A DNA stretch of 23,172 nucleotides, taken from contig JAPUIL010000564.1 in assembly GCA_027297085.1 (NCBI GenBank), positions 1 to 23,172 on the forward strand, given 5' to 3'. Made by a program: the position numbers and the translations under genes. The stretch comes from Verrucomicrobiota bacterium (GTDB taxonomy: Bacteria > Verrucomicrobiota > Verrucomicrobiia > Opitutales > UBA2995). This document shows, one piece after another, positions 16,568-22,792 of this stretch (position 1 is its first letter; each line of letters starts with the position of its first letter). The notes below the pieces were generated by a model. The model was not told the origin of the DNA, did no database searches, and saw only the letters and a list, made by a program, of their open reading frames with translations.

Positions 16568-17074
16568 ATGGCAGAAATCCGCCATGCAGTTGTGCCCGAC
16601 GCAGCCGCTATCAATAAAATCTGTAACCATTACATCCAGAATACTCCAGTCAATTTTAAGACCGGGCAACTGACCCTTGAAGAGCAAGGGAACTGGATCC
16701 GTTCGTTCTCCGATTCCGGGCGATATCAACTCTTCGCAGCCTGTGAAGGCTCGGAACTAATCGCCTATGCGGGATCCAGCATGTTTCATGAACGATGTGC
16801 CTACGGGACATCTGTCGCTACCACCGTTTACCTCCACCCGGATGTACGAGCGAAGGGCATTGGCACTCAATTGTATACGAAGCTGTTCGATGCTTTGAGC
16901 AAGGAAGATCTACACCGGGCCTATGCGGGCATCACCCTCCCCAATCCCGCCTCCGAGGCCTTGCATTTAAAATTTGGCTTCAAAAAAGCAGGGCTATTCA
17001 CTCAGGCCGGTAGAAAATCCGGAAAATTCTGGGATGTGTTGTGGATGGAGAAAGCGCTCCCTGAGACTATTTAA
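16568..17074 (+). CDS. GNAT-family N-acetyltransferase (phosphinothricin acetyltransferase-like)
   Basis: A 168-residue single-domain GNAT. The N-terminus (IRHAVVPDAAAINKICNHYI) and the motif-A acetyl-CoA loop RAKGIGTQLY (about 94-103), after a TTVYLHPDV strand, resemble the Pat/Bar/MnaT (YncA) subgroup, which acetylates phosphinothricin, methionine sulfone or sulfoximine. The end, FGFKKAGLFTQAGRKSGKFWDV, is also of that type. The natural substrate cannot be told from sequence. The ATG is 3 bases after the YihY stop. An AGGAG is present about 11 bases upstream inside the YihY gene. The connection to YihY may be operonic only. Confidence 0.88.
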   Translation: MAEIRHAVVPDAAAINKICNHYIQNTPVNFKTGQLTLEEQGNWIRSFSDSGRYQLFAACEGSELIAYAGSSMFHERCAYGTSVATTVYLHPDVRAKGIGTQLYTKLFDALSKEDLHRAYAGITLPNPASEALHLKFGFKKAGLFTQAGRKSGKFWDVLWMEKALPETI

Positions 17075-17115
17075 GTCCTGACCAACTACAGGAGCCAGGC
17101 CTTCCTTTTACCCTA

Positions 17116-17143
17116 TTGACAACAGTTAAGCCATATCTACGGT
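17116..17143 (+). promoter_or_regulatory. Candidate promoter for the SurA/PpiD-like gene
   Basis: A perfect TTGACA (17116-17121) is followed after 16 bases by TACGGT (17138-17143), which keeps only the T1, A2 and T6 positions of a -10 box. It would give a short leader of about 15 bases before the ATG at 17165. Found by eye; weak. Confidence 0.3.
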
Positions 17144-17164
17144 GGGCGGTTTCTCTTTAAAACC

Positions 17165-18856
17165 ATGTTTAACTGGATTCAAATCTATCTCATAAAGCAC
17201 TTTAAGTGGATGCTCATCCTCCTCCTGGCTGTAGTGATCGTATCCTTCGTATTCACGATCGGCAATTTCAGCCCCTTGGGAGGCTCAGGCGGGCAGAACT
17301 ACAGAGAACAGCGTTTCTTCGGATACGACCTGTCCTCAGCAACGGGCCAACAGGAAATCTTCGGTCGCGGTCAAATCAGTTTGTCCATCAATCTGCCTTT
17401 CTACGCATCGAATGAAAGGATCACGCAGGATTACTCCCTCTCCAGGGCAGCTTTCCTTCATTTGGCAGACGAAATTGGCCTCCCTGGCCCAACAAAAGAG
17501 GAGTTCAAAGACTTTGTAAAAGATCTGCCTGCATTCATGAATTACCTTACACAGGAGTTTGACCAAACCCGCTTTACAGCCTTTGTAGATTCCCTGACTG
17601 CTAGGGGACTGACCGAAACGTTTGTCACGGGTGTTCTTGAAGAAGATTACCGGGTAGACAAAATTCGAAAAATTCTGCAAGGCCCGGGACATATTTTGGA
17701 ATTTGAAGCCATTCAAGCAGCTCAGAACGAACAAACCGAATGGACATTGGAAACTGCCAAAATGCCCTATGCTGAGTTTACCGCCGACATCCAACCTTCG
17801 CAGGAAGACCTGGAAAGCTATTTCCAGACAAACGTGTTCCGTTACGAAATTGACGCAAAAGCCATAGCGAGTTTCGTGTTATTCGATCCCCGATCCTATA
17901 TAGACAACGCTTACCAGCCCAATCCAGGCGAAATAAGCATACACTTTTTCACTAACAAGGCCCGTTACCAGGCGGCTATCCCCAAACCCGATCCGATCGA
18001 GAAAGAGGATGGCACTTCCGAAACTCCCGAAGCTCCAGAAGTAACCTTAACTGATGTGGAAGAACAGGTGATTGCAGAAATCCGATTAGACCATGCGAAC
18101 AAGGAAACTCAGAAAATCGCTGAAGAGTTTGCCTACAACCTATTCGACAAGGAAATCGCAATCGGTAGCCAGGAATTTGAATCCGCATTAACAGACGCAG
18201 GTGTTACTCTGACTTCCCTCGTTCCTTATTCAGAAGCGGGTGTAATCGCTCAAAATGGTCTGCAGACGCAGACTTTACATCAGGTTTTTCGATTGAACGA
18301 AAGCCGGTACTTTTCCGACCCGATTCGGGATGGAGCAAACTACGTGGTCTTGTTTCACCAAGGAGAGGAAGCTGCCTATACTCCGGTGCTCGCCGATGTC
18401 CGGGCCAAGGTCAATAGCGACTATTCAGAAGAAAAGAAACGTGCTCTCTTTATTGAAAAAGGCGCGGCTATTAAGGAAGCCGTTCAGACCGCAATCGCTG
18501 GAGGAGAAAGTTTCGAAAGTGCCGCTAAAGCTCAGAACCTGAATCATCAGGCGTTTGAAAGCTTTAAACGGTTTGCCCCTGCGCCGGAAGGTTTCGATAC
18601 CAATCTGCTAAACCAATTGAACAATATCAACCAGGGCGAAGTATCGGACTGGGTGGCCACCGCTACCGATGGCACACTGGTCTATGCCGCGCAGAAAGTC
18701 GCACCCACTTTTGACAGCGGAGCTGAGGAAGTAAAAACCTATCTGGAAAGCCAAAGGCAGTTAGTAAGCTCCGCCAACGTCGAACCGATTATGCGGGACT
18801 TACTTGAAGCTGAATTGGCTAACACCTCCTACGCTCAGGATTCTTCTCAGTTCTAG
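17165..18856 (+). CDS. Membrane-anchored SurA/PpiD-like periplasmic chaperone
   Basis: A 563-residue protein with a short cytoplasmic N-terminus, one membrane anchor (about 12-33) and a large periplasmic part. This is the layout of PpiD. Residues about 70-190 look like the SurA_N/PpiD chaperone region of amphipathic helices. The middle region contains a proline- and acid-rich insertion (KPDPIEKEDGTSETPEAPE). Around residues 325-415 the sequence has the loose shape of a parvulin fold (FAYNLFDKEIAI..., VFRLNESRYFSDPIRDGANYVVLF), but the usual parvulin HIL-type motif is missing, so isomerase activity is doubtful. The likely role is in folding of outer-membrane or periplasmic proteins. It converges with miaA, with only 14 bases between. 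Confidence 0.72.
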   Translation: MFNWIQIYLIKHFKWMLILLLAVVIVSFVFTIGNFSPLGGSGGQNYREQRFFGYDLSSATGQQEIFGRGQISLSINLPFYASNERITQDYSLSRAAFLHLADEIGLPGPTKEEFKDFVKDLPAFMNYLTQEFDQTRFTAFVDSLTARGLTETFVTGVLEEDYRVDKIRKILQGPGHILEFEAIQAAQNEQTEWTLETAKMPYAEFTADIQPSQEDLESYFQTNVFRYEIDAKAIASFVLFDPRSYIDNAYQPNPGEISIHFFTNKARYQAAIPKPDPIEKEDGTSETPEAPEVTLTDVEEQVIAEIRLDHANKETQKIAEEFAYNLFDKEIAIGSQEFESALTDAGVTLTSLVPYSEAGVIAQNGLQTQTLHQVFRLNESRYFSDPIRDGANYVVLFHQGEEAAYTPVLADVRAKVNSDYSEEKKRALFIEKGAAIKEAVQTAIAGGESFESAAKAQNLNHQAFESFKRFAPAPEGFDTNLLNQLNNINQGEVSDWVATATDGTLVYAAQKVAPTFDSGAEEVKTYLESQRQLVSSANVEPIMRDLLEAELANTSYAQDSSQF

Positions 18857-18870
18857 TCTATAAATTAGAC

Positions 18871-19812
18871 CTATGGCGTAGACTTCGATTTTGGCAACCG
18901 ATGCCAGAGACCGGGCAGTTTCTCTAGAGAAGATATATCATAGACTGCTCCATGAGGGAGAAACTTTTTGAACCAGGTTCGCTGCTTCTTGAGCAATTTT
19001 CGCGTGTTCCGTGTAATGTTCTCCGCCAGCTTGCTTTCAGGTAAATCTCCCCGTAAAAAGGCAATCGTTTCCCGATATCCTATGGCTCCTGCAGCGCTGG
19101 GATTTCGTTCGATTCCAAGACTGAGTAGTTGTCTCACTTCCTCCACCAATCCTGCAGAGAGCATGGCATCCACTCGTATACGCACCCGTTCTTCTAATTC
19201 TTCTCTGGCGCGCGACAATACGATCAATCTTTTCTCAAACTGATCAAATGCACCAGCTCGTGCACCAAACTCTTGTTTCAATTGCTCTAGGGTTTTACCT
19301 GAGGCAAGACAGCGTAGCCAAGCCTTCAAAACCCGACGGGGATTAGCCACATCCAAGTCTCCAAGCCCATGGGGATTAAGCGTGCGGAGCACAGCAACGG
19401 AGTCGGACAACGGCTGATTTTCAAATTGATGTTCTATGCGCCGCTGAACAGCCGGTTCCAGACTCAAGCCATCCACCACCGGCGCAAAAAACGCATTGAG
19501 ATAGAAACCACTCCCACCAACCACCAGAACCTGTTTTCCCCGTGAATAAATATCGGCTGCCACATCCTTGACCTGTCTTACGTATTCGTTGATCGAATAC
19601 TGCTCAGATACATTGGTCACATCAATCATGTGATGCGTAACTTCGGCCATTTCTCCTCTACTGGGCTTCGCTGTGCCAATATCCATATGCCGGTAAAAGA
19701 GCAGTGAATCACAGGAAATAATTTCCGCCTGATTTTGCTTTGCCCAATCCAGAGAGAGCCTGGTTTTCCCAACAGAAGTATAGCCGGTCAGAATATGGAG
19801 AACAGGATCCAC
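18871..19812 (-). CDS. miaA: MiaA, tRNA dimethylallyltransferase
   Basis: Transfers a dimethylallyl group from DMAPP to N6 of A37 in tRNAs reading UNN codons. The 313 residues match the family (E. coli 316). Motifs are the P-loop GYTSVGKT (9-16; the usual form is GPTAVGKT), CDSLLFYRHMDIGTAKPS (34-51), VGGSGFYLNA, NPRRVLKAW, GAIGYRE, and NTRKLLKKQRTWFKK. The start is GTG at 19812-19810, close to the P-loop. A good Shine-Dalgarno sequence, GGGAAGGA (19822-19829), lies 9 bases upstream. It is divergent from the glycosyltransferase gene and convergent to the PpiD-like gene, so it is probably transcribed alone. Confidence 0.95.
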   Translation of the reverse strand: MDPVLHILTGYTSVGKTRLSLDWAKQNQAEIISCDSLLFYRHMDIGTAKPSRGEMAEVTHHMIDVTNVSEQYSINEYVRQVKDVAADIYSRGKQVLVVGGSGFYLNAFFAPVVDGLSLEPAVQRRIEHQFENQPLSDSVAVLRTLNPHGLGDLDVANPRRVLKAWLRCLASGKTLEQLKQEFGARAGAFDQFEKRLIVLSRAREELEERVRIRVDAMLSAGLVEEVRQLLSLGIERNPSAAGAIGYRETIAFLRGDLPESKLAENITRNTRKLLKKQRTWFKKFLPHGAVYDISSLEKLPGLWHRLPKSKSTP

Positions 19813-19821
19813 AGCTAATAA

Positions 19822-19829
19822 TCCTTCCC
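19822..19829 (-). promoter_or_regulatory. Ribosome binding site for the miaA GTG start
   Basis: On the minus strand GGGAAGGA precedes the GTG at 19812 with 9 bases between. It supports a GTG start rather than a later ATG. Confidence 0.55.
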
Positions 19830-19937
19830 TGCAATTTTAAAGCGGTCAACTCTTGCGCTCACTGTAACGAACATTTTCCAAAAAACCCTTTGATCTGGAT
19901 GCCGGTTCCCCTATGTCTTAGCAACAACTTTCCTATT

Positions 19938-21074
19938 GTGAAAATCTGCCTGGTTACTGAAACCTTTCCGCCTGAGATTAACGGTGTATCTATGACTTTG
20001 AATCGACTGGTCAATGGACTGAGCCAAAAGGGCCATGAAATACATGTTATCCGACCCAAGCAGTTTAAGACCGATGGGGAGAAAAAGCCCGAAGCCTACA
20101 CAGAGAATTTAGTCTTTGGGGTTCCTATTCCCGGTTACGATATTTTAAAATTGGGCATTGCGGGATTTGGTGAACTTAAAAAGAACTGGAAGTCCTTCGA
20201 ACCAGACGTCATCCATATTGCCACGGAAGGCCCACTCGGAACACAGGCCCTCTTTTCAGCCTTGAGGAATAAAGTTCCGGTGGTATCCAGTTTTCACACT
20301 AACTTCCATTCATACGGAAAGCATTACCACTTGGGCTGGCTTACCGGAATCGGTCTGGCGGGTTTAAAATACTTTCACAATAAAACCCGATTGACATTCG
20401 TACCCAGTGAAGACTTACGGCAGGACCTGGAGGCCGAAGGATTTAAAAACCTAAAAATTATGAGCCGGGGCGTGGATACCGAATTGTTTTCGCCTGCAAA
20501 ACGTGATTTGGAATTACGAAAAACCTGGGGAGTAGCGGAGGACCAGCCCGTCATGATTTATGTGGGCAGGCTGGCGGGTGAGAAAAATATTCCATTGGCA
20601 GTAAAAGCTTACGAACAGGTCTTACCCCTCTGCCCGGACATGAAGTTTGTTCTGATTGGGGACGGTCCCCTAAGAGGCTCCATCGAAAAAGCTCACCCAG
20701 AATTGATCTTCGCTGGAATGCAGCGTGGAGAGGATCTAGCACGGCACTATGCGTCGGGAGATGTCTTCTTATTTCCGAGTGTTACAGAAACATTTGGCAA
20801 CGTTGTGACAGAAGCTTTGGCCAGTGGTCTGGCAGTCCTAGGATATGATTACGCGGCCCCCGGCAGATATATCAAAGAAGGTCACAACGGCTGGCTGGCT
20901 CCATTCGATGATTCTGACGCATTTTTGCGGCAATCCGAAAAGATTTTTCAGTCCCAATCTGCTTGGCCAGAAGTCCGCCAAAACGCCCGTACCACGGCGG
21001 AAAGCCTAACTTGGGGCACCATCCTGGATAGCTATATCAGGGACGTGGAAGAAGCAAAATGCCGTTGTGAATAA
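19938..21074 (+). CDS. GT4-family glycosyltransferase (PimB/MgtA/SqdX-like)
   Basis: A 378-residue retaining glycosyltransferase with two Rossmann domains (GT-B). The N-terminus KICLVTETFPPEINGVSMTLNR is the typical start of the MgtA/SqdX/PimB group acting on diacylglycerol or phosphoinositide acceptors. Other features are VIHIATEGPLG, VVSSFHTNFHSYG, RGVDTELFSP, YVGRLAGEKN, LIGDGPLR and the E-x7-E motif ETFGNVVTE with PSVT before it. The donor sugar and acceptor cannot be told apart here. I chose GTG at 19938 since the conserved KICLVTE begins at once; an in-frame ATG at 19899 would add 13 residues. A metallophosphoesterase remnant follows; such phosphoesterases are common partners of this kind of glycosyltransferase. 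Confidence 0.88.
   Translation: MKICLVTETFPPEINGVSMTLNRLVNGLSQKGHEIHVIRPKQFKTDGEKKPEAYTENLVFGVPIPGYDILKLGIAGFGELKKNWKSFEPDVIHIATEGPLGTQALFSALRNKVPVVSSFHTNFHSYGKHYHLGWLTGIGLAGLKYFHNKTRLTFVPSEDLRQDLEAEGFKNLKIMSRGVDTELFSPAKRDLELRKTWGVAEDQPVMIYVGRLAGEKNIPLAVKAYEQVLPLCPDMKFVLIGDGPLRGSIEKAHPELIFAGMQRGEDLARHYASGDVFLFPSVTETFGNVVTEALASGLAVLGYDYAAPGRYIKEGHNGWLAPFDDSDAFLRQSEKIFQSQSAWPEVRQNARTTAESLTWGTILDSYIRDVEEAKCRCE
21066..21074 (-). promoter_or_regulatory. DnaA-box-like nonamer 1
   Basis: TGTGAATAA on the plus strand is TTATTCACA on the minus strand, matching the consensus TTATNCACA. It covers the last two codons and the stop of the glycosyltransferase gene, so it could be a coding coincidence. Confidence 0.35.
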
Positions 21075-21144
21075 CTTCTTCTTGGCAATCCCCTAAGAGC
21101 CTGATACCACCTCAAACCTTTTGTTTTTTGAGTCGTGCGAGAGT

Positions 21145-21153
21145 TTATTCACA
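21145..21153 (+). promoter_or_regulatory. DnaA-box-like nonamer 2
   Basis: TTATTCACA, an exact match to TTATNCACA, followed by A. It is in non-coding sequence just before the AT-rich repeat tract. Confidence 0.45.
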
Positions 21154-21160
21154 ACCCGGT

Positions 21161-21228
21161 ATTTTGGGGAATAAATACTCATTTTGGCCATAATATGGCG
21201 GAAATTTGGCTAAAAAATTAAATTTTGG
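21161..21228 (+). repeat. Four ATTT(T)GG repeats phased about 20 bases apart
   Basis: ATTTTGG occurs at 21161, 21181 and 21222, and the shorter ATTTGG at 21204-21209. Start-to-start distances are about 20, 23 and 18 bases, roughly two helical turns. Each copy is followed by a very AT-rich stretch. A further ATTTGGG lies at 21370. The arrangement looks like iterons or a multi-site operator. Copies are short, so chance in AT-rich DNA cannot be excluded. Confidence 0.5.
21187..21199. repeat. 13-base palindrome (GCCATA-A-TATGGC)
   Basis: Two perfect 6-base arms, GCCATA and TATGGC, around one central base, placed between the second and third ATTTTGG repeats. The size fits a dimeric regulator's operator. 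Confidence 0.4.
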
Positions 21229-21389
21229 AATTCGATTTTTTGTATTTTAAATCCCCATACAACCCGAATAACGGCATTTTTTTGTTACAGCCGTATTTCA
21301 AGCGCTTCGGTAAGGTTAAAAGGCTTCTCTCAAAGCATCCGAGGATTGAAGTCGCTCGCAAACACGCAAAATTTGGGCTTATTACCAAC

Positions 21390-21398
21390 TTATTCACA
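21390..21398 (+). promoter_or_regulatory. DnaA-box-like nonamer 3
   Basis: TTATTCACA, an exact match to TTATNCACA, in the same orientation as nonamer 2 and about 20 bases before the phosphoesterase remnant. It is the other side of the AT-rich tract from nonamer 2. Confidence 0.45.
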
Positions 21399-21416
21399 AT
21401 CAAACGAAAAAAAACC

Positions 21417-21554
21417 GTGCTGGAGTTCAAATCCATCATTCTATCGGATATTCACCTCGGCATGAGAGACTGCAAAGCGAAGGAAGCGACCCACTTTCTC
21501 AAACATACACCTAGCGAAACTCTCCTTTTAATCGGGGACATTATTGATGCCTAG
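21417..21554 (+). pseudogene. Truncated metallophosphoesterase (UDP-2,3-diacylglucosamine pyrophosphatase-like)
   Basis: About 45 residues of a calcineurin-like metallophosphoesterase. FKSIILSDIHLGMRDCKAKE carries the metal-binding DxH motif and LLIGDIIDA the GD motif. The frame then meets TAG. Relatives often have Trp directly after GDI(I)D(G/A), so TGG to TAG is a simple explanation. Reading through gives S-Q-R-R-R and then sequence I cannot align to the family. The GNHD and GHxH metal motifs are absent, so the product cannot be active. The start may be GTG at 21417; an in-frame ATG at 21225 exists but its extension is not protein-like. It lies beside a glycosyltransferase of a type that often neighbours an intact copy. 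Confidence 0.65.
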
Positions 21555-21832
21555 AGCCAACGGCGCCGAATAGGCAAACTGAGGTCGCTTTATTCGCCTG
21601 GTTATCAAGAAAATAGAGCGTATAATGACCAAGGTTATTTATTTGTAAGGGAACCAGAATCCGAACCCGTCGACCTGGTCAAACACTCTGATACAAAGGA
21701 TTCATCTGTGACCATTTCCTCACGGCCTAAGAAAAAATGTCAGATGAAATCCACAAATCAAGACCCCGTGGCAGAGACCACGGGGAATAACAAGTTTAAA
21801 TTCTGAGAAGCTTGGGCTTCCCGAAACTTTGC
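21555..21832. other. Gene-free stretch after the phosphoesterase remnant
   Basis: No family-like protein is readable in any frame. The frame of the remnant stays open for about 85 codons after the amber codon but its translation looks random, ending KSTNQDPVAETTG. The only structured element is the terminator-like hairpin near 21764. Confidence 0.6.
21764..21785 (-). terminator. Probable intrinsic terminator of trpA
   Basis: A perfect 8-bp GC-rich stem (CCCCGTGG at 21764-21771, CCACGGGG at 21778-21785) with a 6-base loop. On the minus strand it is followed by TCTTGATTTG, a broken T-rich tail, and it lies 48 bases after the trpA stop. There is no T-run on the plus strand, so it fits trpA better than the upstream genes. 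Confidence 0.6.
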
Positions 21833-22636
21833 TTACAGAAGAACACCTTCTGAAAGTTCCTTAACGCAATTCCGCAAACCAGACAGCATCGCCTCCTTAT
21901 CGTCCAGGTGATCTGCAATCACATTGACGATGGCACTGCCGACAACTACCCCATCCGCTATTTTTGAGACTTCACGCACTTGAGATTGCTGCGAAATACC
22001 AAAACCAACCACAACCGGCTTGTCGGTATTGTCCTTTATAATACGAACTTTTTCAGGGAGATTCGATTCAAGAGAATCGCGCACTCCGGTAACACCTTCC
22101 CGCGATACATAATAAACAAATCCACTCGAGGCAGCTGCAATCTCCGCGATCCTGTTCTCCCGTGTGGTTGGGGCAATAATGAAGACTGTTTTCATTCCCA
22201 CCTGCTCACAACTAGCCAAATAGGCCTCGGCTTCGGTGGGGGGAAGATCTAACGCTAATATGGCATCCACACCAGCATCAAACGCTTCTTTTAAATAAGC
22301 TTCAATTCCTTGGGAGAAAATCTGGTTGAAGTAAGCGTAAAAGACAATCGGCACTTCTTGATTGATCTTCCTGGTTTCACGCACGAGACGAAAAACGTCC
22401 GCCTTTGTGAATCCGTTATCGAGCGCACGCTTGGCAGCGCACTGATTGGTCCAGCCATCGGCTAAAGGATCTGAAAAAGGCACGCCCAATTCCAGGATGT
22501 GTATTCCGGATTCCAACAAGACTTTGCAGGCTTCCAACGACGTCTCGTAATCAGGATCTCCTGCGCATACATAAGCGATAAAGGTCTTCCGCTTTTCGTC
22601 TCTTGCTCGTTCGAATTCTGCAGCTATTCGGTCCAT
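21833..22636 (-). CDS. trpA: TrpA, tryptophan synthase alpha subunit
   Basis: Cleaves indole-3-glycerol phosphate to indole and G3P in the last step of tryptophan synthesis, passing indole to TrpB. The 267 residues equal the family (E. coli 268). The catalytic residues E49 (in LELGVPFSDP) and D60 (PLADG) are at their canonical positions. Other motifs are FYAYFNQIFSQGIEAY, ALDLPPTEAEAY, FVYYVSREGVTGVRDS, VVGFGISQQSQV and VVGSAIV. After D60-G61 the sequence is WTNQ where most homologues have PTIQ, so residue 62 is Trp rather than Pro. No trpB or other trp gene is in the window; trpB would be expected upstream, where instead a TonB receptor lies. A terminator-like hairpin follows. Confidence 0.95.
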   Translation of the reverse strand: MDRIAAEFERARDEKRKTFIAYVCAGDPDYETSLEACKVLLESGIHILELGVPFSDPLADGWTNQCAAKRALDNGFTKADVFRLVRETRKINQEVPIVFYAYFNQIFSQGIEAYLKEAFDAGVDAILALDLPPTEAEAYLASCEQVGMKTVFIIAPTTRENRIAEIAAASSGFVYYVSREGVTGVRDSLESNLPEKVRIIKDNTDKPVVVGFGISQQSQVREVSKIADGVVVGSAIVNVIADHLDDKEAMLSGLRNCVKELSEGVLL

Positions 22637-22792
22637 GAATAATTATGAAAGCTTACAAACTGCTGTTCCTTTGGCGGGCGTCAACGGGAAAGAAAACGGA
22701 AGCATCCCTCCAAGTCGCATCATTATTATCCTCCCTGAGAAGCAGACCTTGACCATTTAGAAAGCCGCACCCCATCTGGATAATATTTCGGA

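Larger units (their letters stand above)
21075..21416. other. AT-rich intergenic region with repeats and DnaA-box-like sites
   Basis: No convincing gene is present in this 342-base stretch. The open frame that begins at 21225 has a composition unlike protein until it reaches the phosphoesterase motif. The region carries two TTATTCACA nonamers, four ATTT(T)GG repeats about 20 bases apart, a palindrome with arms GCCATA/TATGGC, and a strongly AT-rich tract (about 21168-21260). It differs clearly in base composition from its neighbours. Confidence 0.7.

Noticed and set aside
16232..16729. 165-codon minus-strand ORF
   Set aside because: It is antisense to the YihY C-terminus and GNAT gene, both of which have recognisable family motifs; it has none.
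18856..18870. GTCTA-TAAAT-TAGAC inverted repeat between the PpiD-like gene and miaA as a bidirectional terminator
   Set aside because: The stem is only 5 bp and no T-run follows on either strand.
21111..21132. CTCAAA/TTTGAG inverted repeat after the glycosyltransferase as a terminator
   Set aside because: Weak AT-rich stem, 10-base loop, no T-run after it.
21225..21416. Long N-terminus of the phosphoesterase fragment from ATG 21225
   Set aside because: The family begins a few residues before the SDIHLG motif; the extension is AT-driven Phe/Lys/Asn-rich sequence covering a DnaA-box-like site.
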